Assembly: GCF_900110125.1 (NCBI RefSeq)
Contig: NZ_FOCN01000012.1
Span: 37,075 to 101,074 of the forward strand
DNA length: 64,000 nucleotides
Direction: 5' to 3'
From: Cryobacterium luteum
GTDB lineage: Bacteria > Actinomycetota > Actinomycetes > Actinomycetales > Microbacteriaceae
Part shown: positions 33,446-41,937 of the stretch, piece after piece
Position numbering within the stretch: the stretch's first letter is position 1
How the letters are laid out: each line of letters starts with the position of its first letter
Notes under the pieces: generated by a model
Database searches by the model: none
What the model was told of the DNA's origin: nothing
The model's input: the letters and a program-made list of their open reading frames with translations, nothing else
Translations under genes and position numbers: made by a program

Positions 33446-35239
33446 ATGGCACATCTTCTCGGGGCTGAGTCCCTGCACCTCGAATTTCCCACCCGCGTCA
33501 TCTTCGACAGCGTCACCGCCGGCCTCAACGAAGGCGACCGCATCGGTGTCGTCGGCAAGAACGGCGACGGCAAATCCACCCTCATGCGTCTGCTGGCCGG
33601 CCGGATGGAACCCGACGAGGGCCGCGTCACCCGTCGTCGCGGCGTCACCATCGGCATGCTCGATCAGTCCGACGACCTCGCCTCCGGCCAGACCGTCGGC
33701 CACACCATCGTCGGCGGCATCGAAGAACACGTCTGGGCGGGCGACGCCAAGGTGCGCGATGTCATCGGCGGCCTCGTGCGCGACATCCCCTGGGACGCCC
33801 TCGTCGACGACCTCTCCGGTGGGCAGCGCCGCCGGGTGGCCCTCGCCGCCGTGCTCATCGGCGATTACGACTGCATTTTCCTCGACGAGCCCACCAACCA
33901 CCTTGACGTGGAGGGCATCTCCTGGCTCGCCGGCCACCTCAAGACCCGCTGGGCCGCGCAGTCGGGCGGACTCGTGGTCGTCACCCACGACCGGTGGTTC
34001 CTCGACGAGGTCTGCAACATCACCTGGGAGGTGCACGACCGCCTGATCGAACCGTTCGAGGGAGGCTACGCCGCCTACATCCTGCAGCGCGTCGAACGCG
34101 ACCGCATGAGTTCCGTGGTCGAGTCCAAGCGTCAGAACCTGATGAAGAAGGAACTGGCCTGGCTGCGCCGCGGCGCCCCGGCCCGCACCGCCAAGCCCAA
34201 GTTCCGCATCGACGCCGCGAACGTGCTGATCGAGAACGAGCCGCCGCCCCGCGACACCGTCACGATGCAGTCGATGGCGATGCAGCGCCTCGGCAAGGAC
34301 GTCGTCGACCTCATCGATATCGGCGTGAAGTTCGGCGACAAGACCGTGCTGAACGACATCACCTGGCGCATCGCGCCGGGGGAGCGCACCGGCATCATGG
34401 GCGTCAACGGTGCCGGCAAGTCCACCCTGCTGAACCTCGTCGCCGGCACCCTCCAGCCGACGACCGGTCACGTCAAACGTGGCAAGACCATCAAGGTCGC
34501 CGTGCTCACCCAGCAGCTGTTCGAACTCGACGAGATCCGCAACGACCGCGTGAGCGACGTCATCGGCCGCCAGAAGACCAGCTACATGGCCGGCGGTAAG
34601 GAGATCACGCCCGGCCAGATGCTCGAACGCATGGGCTTCTTGAGCGCCCAGCTCACCACCCAGGTGAAAGACCTTTCCGGTGGCCAGAAGCGCCGCCTGC
34701 AGCTGCTGTTGATCGTGCTCAGCGAGCCCAATGTGCTCATCCTCGACGAGCCCACCAACGACCTCGACACCGACATGCTCGCCGCCATGGAAGACCTGCT
34801 CGACTCCTTCCCGGGCACCCTGCTCGTCGTCTCGCACGACCGGTACCTGATCGAGCGCGTCACCGACAACCAGTACGCGGTCATGGACGGCGGCTTTCGC
34901 CACCTGCCCGGCGGCGTCGACCAGTACCTCGAAGTGCGTCGCAAGGCAGTCGCCGGCCCGGCCGCCGCAACGCCAACGGATGCCGCCGGCAAGCCCAAGA
35001 AGATCCCCAGCCTCGGCGGGGCCGAACTGCGCAATGCCCAGAAGGAGCTCGGCTCGATCGACCGCAAGGTGGTCAAACTGCAGGAACGCATCGCGCAGAA
35101 GCACGAGAAGCTCGCCGCGCACGATCAGTCCGACTTTACCGGGCTGGGCGAGCTGGGAGTGAAACTGACCGAACTCGAAGAGACCATCGCCACGCTGGAA
35201 ACCCGCTGGGTCGAACTTACCGAGCTGATCGAGGGCTGA
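33446..35239 (+). CDS. ABC-F family ATPase
   Basis: A 597-residue soluble protein with two ABC domains and no membrane part; ABC-F proteins act on ribosomes. Domain 1: Walker A GKNGDGKSTLM near residue 37, signature LSGGQRRRVALA near 127, Walker B FLDEPTNHLD near 150. Domain 2: GVNGAGKSTLLN near 319, LSGGQKRRLQLL near 410, LILDEPTNDLD near 432. The arm linker lies between them and a charged coiled coil forms the last 70 residues, as in Uup-type members. Whether it is a resistance or a housekeeping ABC-F cannot be told. Confidence 0.93.
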   Translation: MAHLLGAESLHLEFPTRVIFDSVTAGLNEGDRIGVVGKNGDGKSTLMRLLAGRMEPDEGRVTRRRGVTIGMLDQSDDLASGQTVGHTIVGGIEEHVWAGDAKVRDVIGGLVRDIPWDALVDDLSGGQRRRVALAAVLIGDYDCIFLDEPTNHLDVEGISWLAGHLKTRWAAQSGGLVVVTHDRWFLDEVCNITWEVHDRLIEPFEGGYAAYILQRVERDRMSSVVESKRQNLMKKELAWLRRGAPARTAKPKFRIDAANVLIENEPPPRDTVTMQSMAMQRLGKDVVDLIDIGVKFGDKTVLNDITWRIAPGERTGIMGVNGAGKSTLLNLVAGTLQPTTGHVKRGKTIKVAVLTQQLFELDEIRNDRVSDVIGRQKTSYMAGGKEITPGQMLERMGFLSAQLTTQVKDLSGGQKRRLQLLLIVLSEPNVLILDEPTNDLDTDMLAAMEDLLDSFPGTLLVVSHDRYLIERVTDNQYAVMDGGFRHLPGGVDQYLEVRRKAVAGPAAATPTDAAGKPKKIPSLGGAELRNAQKELGSIDRKVVKLQERIAQKHEKLAAHDQSDFTGLGELGVKLTELEETIATLETRWVELTELIEG

Positions 35240-35246
35240 TTTGAAA

Positions 35247-35292
35247 GAAGCTGTGACGTAGTGTGTCGGGGCAGGCCACGCGTCGCAGCTTC
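35247..35292 (+). terminator. Hairpin after the ABC-F gene or in the metQ leader
   Basis: GAAGCTGTGACG (35247-35258) pairs with CGTCGCAGCTTC (35281-35292) over 12 positions with one U-G wobble, around a 22-base loop. It starts seven bases after the ABC-F stop. The long loop leaves open whether it terminates or belongs to a regulatory leader. Confidence 0.5.
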
Positions 35293-35422
35293 GGCACGTA
35301 TCGTTAAGGGGTACCTGCGCAGCCGCGGTACAAAGCTCCTCGTGGGCGCAGCCTTCTGGTTTGACCGGTCATGGCAGTGTGCCCCGGAGCAACCGGAACC
35401 CAGATCGCCCGAAGGAATTATC

Positions 35423-36325
35423 GTGAAAAAGAAGAACGTCCTCGCCGCACTCGCCGTGCTCCCGCTCGTCGCCCTGCTGGCCGGCTGCGCCGGAGCCTCA
35501 GGATCCGCTGACGGCCCCGCCACCGGCACCGACGGTGACGCCATCAAGATTGGCGTCGTCGGCGCCAGCGACCCCTACTGGGCGGTGTACACCGAAGCCG
35601 CCGCGGCCGAGGGCATCGAGATCGAGATCGTCGACTTCGCGCAGTACCCGCAGGTGAACCCGGCCCTCGCCGCCGGCGAGGTCGACCTCAACCAGTTCCA
35701 GCACATCGTCTACCTGGCCGAGTACAACGAGGCGAGCAACGAAAACCTGGCCCCGATCGGTGCTACGGCCATTTATCCGATCGCCCTGTACTCCTCCGAG
35801 TACAGCGATGTCGACGATATCGTGGCGGGCGACACCGTCGCCGTGCCCGACGACGACAGCAACCAGGCCCGCGCACTCGTGCTGCTGCAGTCCGAGGGGC
35901 TCATCGAGCTGACCGACGGCGGTACCATCTACTCCAGCATCGACGACATCGATGAAGAGGCCTCCAAGGTGAAGGTCACGGCCCTCGAAGCCTCACTCAC
36001 CGCGAGTTCGTTGCCCGACGTCGCCGCCGCGATCATCAACAACGACTTCGCCGAGAAAGCCGGACTCAAGTTCGACGACGCCATCGCTACCGATGATGCT
36101 GCCGACCCCAAGGCCCTGCCCTACGCGAACATCTTCGCCGCCCGCGACGAAGACAAGAACAACGAGACGTTCCAGAAGCTCGTCGAGATCTTCCAGACCA
36201 CCAAGGACGTGCAGGACGGCGTCTTCGCCGTGAGCGGCGACACCGCGGTGATGCTGACCACCCCGGTCACCGACCTCAAGAAGTCCCTCGCCGACATTCA
36301 GGCCGAGATCCAGGCCGCCGAGTAG
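35423..36325 (+). CDS. metQ: Methionine ABC transporter substrate-binding lipoprotein
   Basis: A 300-residue lipoprotein of the MetQ/NlpA family that captures methionine outside the membrane. The signal peptide MKKKNVLAALAVLPLVALLAG ends at a lipobox AGC near residue 22. The mature part starts IKIGVVGASDPYW and includes VDFAQYPQVNPALAAGEVDLNQFQHIVYL, typical of NlpA proteins. GTG 35423 is preceded by GAAGGA. First gene of metQ-metN-metI, behind a structured 183-base leader. Confidence 0.94.
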   Translation: MKKKNVLAALAVLPLVALLAGCAGASGSADGPATGTDGDAIKIGVVGASDPYWAVYTEAAAAEGIEIEIVDFAQYPQVNPALAAGEVDLNQFQHIVYLAEYNEASNENLAPIGATAIYPIALYSSEYSDVDDIVAGDTVAVPDDDSNQARALVLLQSEGLIELTDGGTIYSSIDDIDEEASKVKVTALEASLTASSLPDVAAAIINNDFAEKAGLKFDDAIATDDAADPKALPYANIFAARDEDKNNETFQKLVEIFQTTKDVQDGVFAVSGDTAVMLTTPVTDLKKSLADIQAEIQAAE

Positions 36326-36353
36326 TCATCCGGTTATTGAGCGAGGTAAACGG

Positions 36354-37382
36354 ATGGCTGTAGTCAGTCTGCGCAATGTGGGTAAGGTGTACCCGCCCAC
36401 GGCCAGGGACGGCGCGAGCGTCACGGCGATCGATGACGTGAGTCTTGACGTTGAGGCTGGCGATATTTATGGCATCATCGGCTATTCCGGCGCGGGAAAG
36501 AGCACCCTGGTGCGACTCGTCAACGCTTTGGAGCGGTCTACCTCCGGCGAGATCTGGGTGAACGGGCAGAACATCGCCGCGTTGCGCGAGCGAGAGCTGC
36601 GCCGGGTGCGCCTCGGCATCGGCATGATCTTTCAACAGTTCAACCTGCTCGGCTCGCGCACGGTGGCCCGGAACGTGGCCTACCCGCTCGAAGTGGCCGG
36701 GTATCCCAAGGAGCAGCGCGCCGCCCGAGTGGCCGAACTGCTCGACTTCGTCGGTCTCAGCGACAAGGCCGGGTCGTATCCCGACCAGCTCTCCGGCGGC
36801 CAGAAGCAGCGCGTGGGCATCGCCCGCGCGCTCGCGACCCAGCCGAGCATCCTGCTCGCCGACGAGGCCACGAGCGCGCTCGACCCGGAAACCACGCACG
36901 AGGTCCTCGCCCTGCTGAAAAGGGTGAACGCGGAATTCGGGGTGACCATCATCGTGATCACCCACGAGATGGACGTGATCCAGACCATCGCCACCAAGGT
37001 CGCCGTGATGGACCAGGGCCAGGTGATCGAGCGCGGACCGGTCTTCGAGGTGTTCTCGAACCCGCAGGCAGCGGCATCCGCTCGATTCGTCTCGACCGTG
37101 GTCAAGGGGGTGCCGTCTGCGGCCGAACTTGCCGTGCTGCGCGAGCGGCACGCCGGACGCATCGTGACGCTGACGTTTCGCGACAGCGCGGTCGACCAGA
37201 AGGCCGTCTTCGGCGAACTGTCGGCCGCAAACGTGGCGTTCGAGGTGGTCTACGGCGGCATCAACGAGATTCAGGGTCGCCCGTTCGGTCACCTCACCCT
37301 CGCCCTCACCGGCGATGACCCGGTCATCGACCGCGTGCTCGATCACATTCGAACGCTCACGACCGTCACGGAGGTGCGCTGA
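36354..37382 (+). CDS. metN: Methionine ABC transporter ATP-binding protein
   Basis: A 342-residue cytosolic ATPase energising methionine import. Walker A GYSGAGKSTLVR near residue 43, signature LSGGQKQRVGIARAL near 143, Walker B LLADEATSALDPET near 165. The last 80 residues form the NIL (C2) domain through which MetNI complexes are inhibited by internal methionine. The stop shares one base with the metI start (TGATG), so the two are coupled. Confidence 0.95.
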   Translation: MAVVSLRNVGKVYPPTARDGASVTAIDDVSLDVEAGDIYGIIGYSGAGKSTLVRLVNALERSTSGEIWVNGQNIAALRERELRRVRLGIGMIFQQFNLLGSRTVARNVAYPLEVAGYPKEQRAARVAELLDFVGLSDKAGSYPDQLSGGQKQRVGIARALATQPSILLADEATSALDPETTHEVLALLKRVNAEFGVTIIVITHEMDVIQTIATKVAVMDQGQVIERGPVFEVFSNPQAAASARFVSTVVKGVPSAAELAVLRERHAGRIVTLTFRDSAVDQKAVFGELSAANVAFEVVYGGINEIQGRPFGHLTLALTGDDPVIDRVLDHIRTLTTVTEVR

Positions 37383-38041
37383 TGGATGCCCTGATCGATC
37401 TGCTGCCCGAACTGTGGACGGCCACCTACGAGACCCTCTACATCGTCGCGCTCACCCTGTTCTTCGGCGGCCTCGGCGGCCTGCTGGTGGGCCTGGGTCT
37501 GTACGTCACCCGCGCCGGCAGCGTCCTCGAGAACAAGCCCCTGTTCGTCGTGCTCAACCTGCTGGTGAATTTCATTCGCCCGATTCCGTTCATCATCTTT
37601 CTCGCGGCGGCGCAGCCGCTGGCTCGAGTGGTCACCGGCAGCGGTATCGGCAATAACGCGATCATCTTCACGATCGCCCTCGCCGCCTCCTTCGCGATGG
37701 CCCGCATCGTGGAGCAGAATCTGCTCACCGTGACCCCTGGTGTGATCGACGCGGCCCGCAGCGTCGGCGCCGGACCGATTCGGATCATCTTCACGGTGCT
37801 GCTGCCCGAAGCGCTCGGACCGCTCATTCTCGGCTACACGTTCATCTTCGTGGCGCTCGTGGACATGTCGGCAGTCGCCGGCTACGTCGGCGGCGGCGGG
37901 CTCGGTAACTTCGCCCTGTTGTACGGCTACCGGCAGTACGAACCGGTCGTCACCTGGGCCGCGGTGCTGATCATTATCGTGCTTGTGCAGGTCGTGCAGT
38001 TCTTCGGCAACTATCTCGCCCGCAAGGCCCTGCGCCGCTAG
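37382..38041 (+). CDS. metI: Methionine ABC transporter permease
   Basis: A 219-residue permease with five membrane helices. The ABC permease EAA-like loop reads DAARSVGAGPIRIIFTVLLPEALGPLI near residues 123-148. RPIPFIIFLAAAQPLAR near 65 is typical of MetI. It ends 13 bases from the convergent MarR-type gene. Confidence 0.95.
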   Translation: MDALIDLLPELWTATYETLYIVALTLFFGGLGGLLVGLGLYVTRAGSVLENKPLFVVLNLLVNFIRPIPFIIFLAAAQPLARVVTGSGIGNNAIIFTIALAASFAMARIVEQNLLTVTPGVIDAARSVGAGPIRIIFTVLLPEALGPLILGYTFIFVALVDMSAVAGYVGGGGLGNFALLYGYRQYEPVVTWAAVLIIIVLVQVVQFFGNYLARKALRR

Positions 38042-38054
38042 CTTGTGTCGGGTC

Positions 38055-38546
38055 TCAGTCGAAGTCGAGGCTGAGCTTTCGCAGCAGGCCGGCCAGCCGT
38101 TCCTGATCGGTGGCGGAGAGGGTGTCGAGCAGGTCGGCTTCGGCGTCGACCAGCCTGGTGATGGCGGCATCCACTCGGGTGAGGCCGGCGGGGGTCATGC
38201 CCACCAGGATGCCGCGGCCGTCATTGGGTGCAGAGCGACGCTTCACCAGACCCCGGTCGACGAGCCGGTCGATGCGGTTCGTCATGGTGCCGCTCGAGAC
38301 GAGGGTTTGCTGCAATAGGGCCTTCGGGCTCAGCTCGTACGGGGTGCCGGCCCGGCGCAGTGCCGAGAGCACGTCGAACTCCCACGATGCGAGTTCGGAG
38401 CGGGAGAAGGCGGTGCGGCGGGCCCGGTCGAGGTGTTTCGACAACCGGGCGACCCTGCTGAGCACCTGCAACGGTGCAAAATCAAGATCAGGGCGTTCGC
38501 GCAGCCATGAATCGACGATTCGGTCGACTTCATCATGGCCAGGCAT
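38055..38546 (-). CDS. MarR-family transcriptional regulator
   Basis: A 163-residue winged-helix regulator. The DNA-binding part runs from about residue 50 (SWEFDVLSALRRAGTPYELSPKALLQQTLVSSGTMTNRIDRLVDRGLVKRR) through the wing DGRGILVGMTPAGLTRVDAA. Target and ligand are unknown. The ATG at 38546 has GATAAT six bases upstream; that gap contains GGAG. It converges on metI and lies divergent from the tRNA-Gln gene, so it may not regulate either. Confidence 0.9.
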   Translation of the reverse strand: MPGHDEVDRIVDSWLRERPDLDFAPLQVLSRVARLSKHLDRARRTAFSRSELASWEFDVLSALRRAGTPYELSPKALLQQTLVSSGTMTNRIDRLVDRGLVKRRSAPNDGRGILVGMTPAGLTRVDAAITRLVDAEADLLDTLSATDQERLAGLLRKLSLDFD

Positions 38547-38552
38547 TGCTCC

Positions 38553-38558
38553 ATTATC
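38553..38558 (-). promoter_or_regulatory. -10 hexamer GATAAT of the MarR-type gene
   Basis: Minus-strand GATAAT is followed by six bases and the ATG at 38546, the same spacing as the leaderless-type promoters. Confidence 0.4.
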
Positions 38559-38668
38559 CCGCCTACCGGGGAGTTTCTTCGCCGAGGACCCCGGGAGAGG
38601 GCCGGTCGGTGCATGCCGCCGCCAAGAATCTGGCAGACTTGACAGGTTGCTGGCTCCGGTCAGCATGG

Positions 38669-38740
38669 TCCGCCATAGTGTAACGGCAGCACGGCAACCT
38701 TTGGAGTTGTTCGGTCCAGGTTCGAATCCTGGTGGCGGAG
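38669..38740 (+). tRNA. tRNA-Gln (anticodon UUG)
   Basis: A 72-base cloverleaf: acceptor TCCGCCA/TGGCGGA, anticodon stem GCAAC/GTTGT with loop CTTTGGA giving anticodon TTG, T-arm CCAGG-TTCGAAT-CCTGG, discriminator G. The 3' CCA is not encoded. It reads CAA (and CAG by wobble). The gene lies 35 bases upstream of glmU. Confidence 0.97.
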
Positions 38741-38775
38741 CCCTCATTTTCTCTCCCAACTGCGTTAGGAATCCT

Positions 38776-40236
38776 GTGACAGACGCCCGCCTCGCCATCA
38801 TTGTGCTGGCCGCCGGCCAGGGCACCCGCATGAAGTCCAGCCTGCCCAAGCTGCTGCATCCGCTGGCCGGAGTGCCGATCGTCAGTCACGTGCTGGCGAC
38901 CGCGCGCGCCCTCGATGCCGCCCACGTCGTGACCGTCGTGCGGCACGAACGCGACCTGCTCGCTGCGGTCGTGGCCGAGAACCTGCCGGAGAGCACCATC
39001 GTCGATCAAGACGAGATCCCCGGAACCGGCCGCGCCGTTGAACAGGCCGTCGCCGCGCTGCCCGCCGATTTCGACGGAGACGTGCTGGTCATCAACGGTG
39101 ACGTGCCGCTGCTGAACGCCGCCACGCTCGCCTCCTTCATTGCCTCGCACCGCCAGGGCGCCGCTGCGGGTACCGTTCTCTCCGCCTACCCCGACGACGC
39201 GACCGGCTATGGCCGCATCATCCGGTCTGTGGAGGGTGCGTTCGACCGCATCGTCGAGCAGAAAGATGCAACGGATGCCGAATTGGCCGTTACCGAGATC
39301 AACGCCGGCGTCTACCTGTTCGGCCTGGCCGCGCTGCGTGAGCAGCTCGCCGAGCTGACCACCGCCAACGCGCAGGGCGAGAAGTACCTCACCGATGTGA
39401 TCGAACTGCTGCGCCGGGCCGGCTCCGAGGTGAGCGCCGTTCCCGTCGCCGACGCCTGGATCGTGGCGGGCATCAACGACCGTGCCCAGCTCGGCGACAC
39501 CGCGCGGAAGCTCAACGCCCTGATCGTGCGTGGCTGGCAGCTGGCCGGAGTGACAGTGCAGGACCCGGCCACCACCTGGATCGACCTGAAAGCCGTGCTC
39601 GCGCCCGACGTCACCCTGCTGCCCGGCACCCAGATCGTCGGGGCCACCGTCGTGGCGACCGGCGCCATCATCGGCCCGGATACCACCCTGCGTGACTGCG
39701 AGATCGGCGAGAACGCCCGAGTGAATCGCACCGACGCGACCCTCGCGGTGATCGAGGCCGGCGCATCCGTTGGTCCGTTCTCCTACCTGCGGCCGAACAC
39801 CGTGCTCGGCGCCGACGGCAAGATCGGCGCCTTCGTCGAGACCAAGAACGCCCAGATCGGCGCCGGCAGCAAGGTGCCGCACCTGAGCTATGTGGGCGAT
39901 GCCACGATCGGTGTGGGGTCGAACATCGGGGCCGGAACAATCTTCGCCAATTATGACGGCGTGGCCAAACACCACTCTGAGATCGGGTCGCACGTGCGCA
40001 CCGGCTCACACAACGTGTTTGTCGCGCCGATTACAATTGGTTCGGGCGCGTACACGGGGGCAGGCACGGTCGTTCGAAAGAGCGTTCCGGCCGGCGCACT
40101 GGCCATCAATGTGGCCCCGCAGCGCAACATGGACGGCTGGGTTCACGCCAACCGTCCGGGCACGGCCGCGGCTCTCGCCGCGGACGCCAGCCTGAGCAGC
40201 ACAGAACGCGTGGACAGCACGAAGACTGGAGAATAG
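38776..40236 (+). CDS. glmU: Bifunctional UDP-N-acetylglucosamine pyrophosphorylase / glucosamine-1-phosphate N-acetyltransferase
   Basis: A 486-residue cytosolic enzyme making UDP-GlcNAc for peptidoglycan. The N-terminal uridyltransferase has LAAGQGTRMKSSLPKLLHPLAG near residue 10. The C-terminal left-handed beta helix carries the acetyltransferase, with KVPHLSYVGDATIGVGSNIGAGTIFANYDG near 370-400 and hexapeptide repeats. GTG 38776, after AGGA, gives the family N-terminus MTDARLAIIVLAAG. The prs GTG directly follows its stop, so the two form an operon. Confidence 0.96.
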   Translation: MTDARLAIIVLAAGQGTRMKSSLPKLLHPLAGVPIVSHVLATARALDAAHVVTVVRHERDLLAAVVAENLPESTIVDQDEIPGTGRAVEQAVAALPADFDGDVLVINGDVPLLNAATLASFIASHRQGAAAGTVLSAYPDDATGYGRIIRSVEGAFDRIVEQKDATDAELAVTEINAGVYLFGLAALREQLAELTTANAQGEKYLTDVIELLRRAGSEVSAVPVADAWIVAGINDRAQLGDTARKLNALIVRGWQLAGVTVQDPATTWIDLKAVLAPDVTLLPGTQIVGATVVATGAIIGPDTTLRDCEIGENARVNRTDATLAVIEAGASVGPFSYLRPNTVLGADGKIGAFVETKNAQIGAGSKVPHLSYVGDATIGVGSNIGAGTIFANYDGVAKHHSEIGSHVRTGSHNVFVAPITIGSGAYTGAGTVVRKSVPAGALAINVAPQRNMDGWVHANRPGTAAALAADASLSSTERVDSTKTGE

Positions 40237-41214
40237 GTGTCGGAAATCAAGACCAGCGGCGACAAACGATTAGTACTGGTTTCGGGGCGAGCACACCCGC
40301 AGCTCGCTCTCGACATCGCCACGGAGCTTGGTTCAGAGCTGCTCCACACCGACGCACGCACCTTCGCCAACGGCGAACTGTACGCCAGGTTCGACGAGAG
40401 TGTGCGCGGCTCGGATGCCTTCGTCATCCAATCCCACACCGCGCCGATCAATGAATGGCTGATGGAACAGCTCATCATGGTGGACGCACTCAAGCGGGCA
40501 TCCGCCAAGCGCATTACCGTGGTCGCGCCGTTCTACCCCTACGCCCGGCAGGACAAAAAGGGTCGCGGCCGCGAGCCGATCTCGGCGCGCCTCGTCGCTG
40601 ACCTGTTCAAGGTTGCCGGTGCCGATCGAATCATGTCGATCGACCTGCACGCCGCCCAGATTCAGGGCTTTTTCGACGGTCCGGTCGACCACCTGTTCGC
40701 GATGCCGGTGCTGCTCGAGCACTTCCGGGCGCGGCTCGACCCGTCCACCCTCACCGTAGTCTCGCCCGACATGGGCCGGGTGCGCGTCGCAGACATCTGG
40801 AGTGACCGCCTCGGTGTTCCGCTGGCCATCATTCACAAGCGTCGCGACCCGCTGGTGCCCAACAGGGTCTCCGTGCACGAGATCGTCGGTCAGGTCAAGG
40901 GTCGCGTCTGCCTGCTTGTCGACGACATGATCGACACCGGTCGTACCATCGCCCTGGCCGCAGAGGCCCTGCGTGAGGCCGGCGCCATCGGTGTCGTCGT
41001 CGCCGCTACTCACGCCGTGTTCAGCGACCCTGCGGTCGACATGCTGCAGAACCCCGCGATCAGCGCCGTTGTCGTCACCGACACGCTGCCGATCCCGCCG
41101 GAGAAGCGCTTTCCGACCCTCACCGTGCTGCCGATTGCCCCGCTGCTGGCCCGCGCCATCCATGAGGTCTTCGACGAGGGTTCGGTCACTTCGATGTTCG
41201 ATGGTGCCGCATAG
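40237..41214 (+). CDS. prs: Ribose-phosphate pyrophosphokinase
   Basis: A 325-residue enzyme making PRPP from ribose 5-phosphate and ATP for nucleotide, His and Trp synthesis. Motifs: ANGELYARFDESVRGSDAFVIQS near residue 45, the flexible loop FYPYARQDKKGRGREPISA near 100, and the PRPP-binding VDDMIDTGRTIALAAEAL near 228. GTG 40237 follows the glmU stop with no gap. A strong terminator follows. Confidence 0.96.
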   Translation: MSEIKTSGDKRLVLVSGRAHPQLALDIATELGSELLHTDARTFANGELYARFDESVRGSDAFVIQSHTAPINEWLMEQLIMVDALKRASAKRITVVAPFYPYARQDKKGRGREPISARLVADLFKVAGADRIMSIDLHAAQIQGFFDGPVDHLFAMPVLLEHFRARLDPSTLTVVSPDMGRVRVADIWSDRLGVPLAIIHKRRDPLVPNRVSVHEIVGQVKGRVCLLVDDMIDTGRTIALAAEALREAGAIGVVVAATHAVFSDPAVDMLQNPAISAVVVTDTLPIPPEKRFPTLTVLPIAPLLARAIHEVFDEGSVTSMFDGAA

Positions 41215-41249
41215 TAGGTAGAACGCTCAGTCTCGTATATGGCTGATCT

Positions 41250-41281
41250 CTGGAGGCGGTGACTGCGGCCATCGCCTCCAG
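41250..41281 (+). terminator. Terminator of the glmU-prs operon
   Basis: CTGGAGGCG (41250-41258) and CGCCTCCAG (41273-41281) pair perfectly, with up to three more inner pairs and an outer CTGA/TCAG, 35 bases after prs. The rest of the 41215-41449 gap holds nothing I recognise. Confidence 0.75.
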
Positions 41282-41449
41282 TCAGTTACTTGCATTCACT
41301 GCGCCATTAACGGATGCTGCCCGCTCGCGTTTCGCAGACATCCTTGCGTTCACCGCGGCTCACCGACGTGTGAGTTTGAGCCCATTCTTCGTGATTTTTG
41401 GGTCGAAAGTCACACCCCAGCGCCGGGTTGAGGCCACGGGGCCCGAAAT

Positions 41450-41815
41450 CTAGGTGCGCGTGGCGGGGGCCAGCTGGCGCGGCGCCGAGGGAATGATGCC
41501 GAGCGGGGTGACGAAGGTCTCGCGCTCGTTCACATCGACCGCGTAGCACTGCCAGCCGAACCCGCCGGGCCCGGCGAACTCGAATCGCGCGTCGAAGTCG
41601 ACCGCCGAAGGGTAGTACTGGGCGACCGCGGTCACGCACGCGTTCGCGGCCGTATCCGCGGCGACCCGCATGGTGGTGAAGACCCCCGGCACGACGAGGG
41701 CAACGATGCCGAGCACCACGACGATCCGCAGGATTGACGTGAAGTGTTTGCCGCGCAGCGGACGGTAGTCGTCATTCGGCTCATAGCCGGAGAGTTCGGG
41801 ATGATTGTCACTCAT
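41450..41815 (-). CDS. Small single-span membrane protein, unknown function
   Basis: A 121-residue protein. A polar N-terminus of about 27 residues precedes one membrane helix (ILRIVVVLGIVALVVPGVFTT), then a short extracytoplasmic domain with two cysteines (NACVTAVAQYYPSAVDFDARFEF... WQCYAVDV) that could form a disulfide. I do not recognise the family. The ATG at 41815 is chosen; the stop lies in the gap after prs. It sits downstream of gnd on the same strand but is separated by a strong terminator. Confidence 0.75.
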   Translation of the reverse strand: MSDNHPELSGYEPNDDYRPLRGKHFTSILRIVVVLGIVALVVPGVFTTMRVAADTAANACVTAVAQYYPSAVDFDARFEFAGPGGFGWQCYAVDVNERETFVTPLGIIPSAPRQLAPATRT

Positions 41816-41868
41816 GAGTACTCACATTCTTGCAGGGCAGCGCGGGAAACGCCCGGTGAAACAGAGCG

Positions 41869-41916
41869 GGCCGGCGGCATCCGTTCTCAGCGCGTGAGAA
41901 GCGGATGCTGCCGGCC
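41869..41916 (-). terminator. Very long hairpin terminator after gnd
   Basis: Arms at 41869-41888 and 41896-41916 pair over about 20 positions with one wobble and one bulged base around a seven-base loop. The arms contain GGCATCCG and CGGATGC, the word repeated throughout the window. It is 21 bases beyond the gnd stop. Confidence 0.75.
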
Positions 41917-41937
41917 GGCAACGCGTGCTGCGTGTGG

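Noticed and set aside
32282..35122. A minus-strand open frame of over 900 codons antisense to ispE and the ABC-F gene
   Set aside because: Its product is low-complexity (Gly/Ala/Val/Asp/His-rich) with no motifs, whereas the plus-strand frames carry full ABC-F and IspE signatures. GC-rich third positions create such antisense frames.
35340..35422. A complete SAM riboswitch before metQ
   Set aside because: Only short pieces resemble SAM-IV; the conserved core and pseudoknot arms cannot be assembled, so it is left as an open leader.
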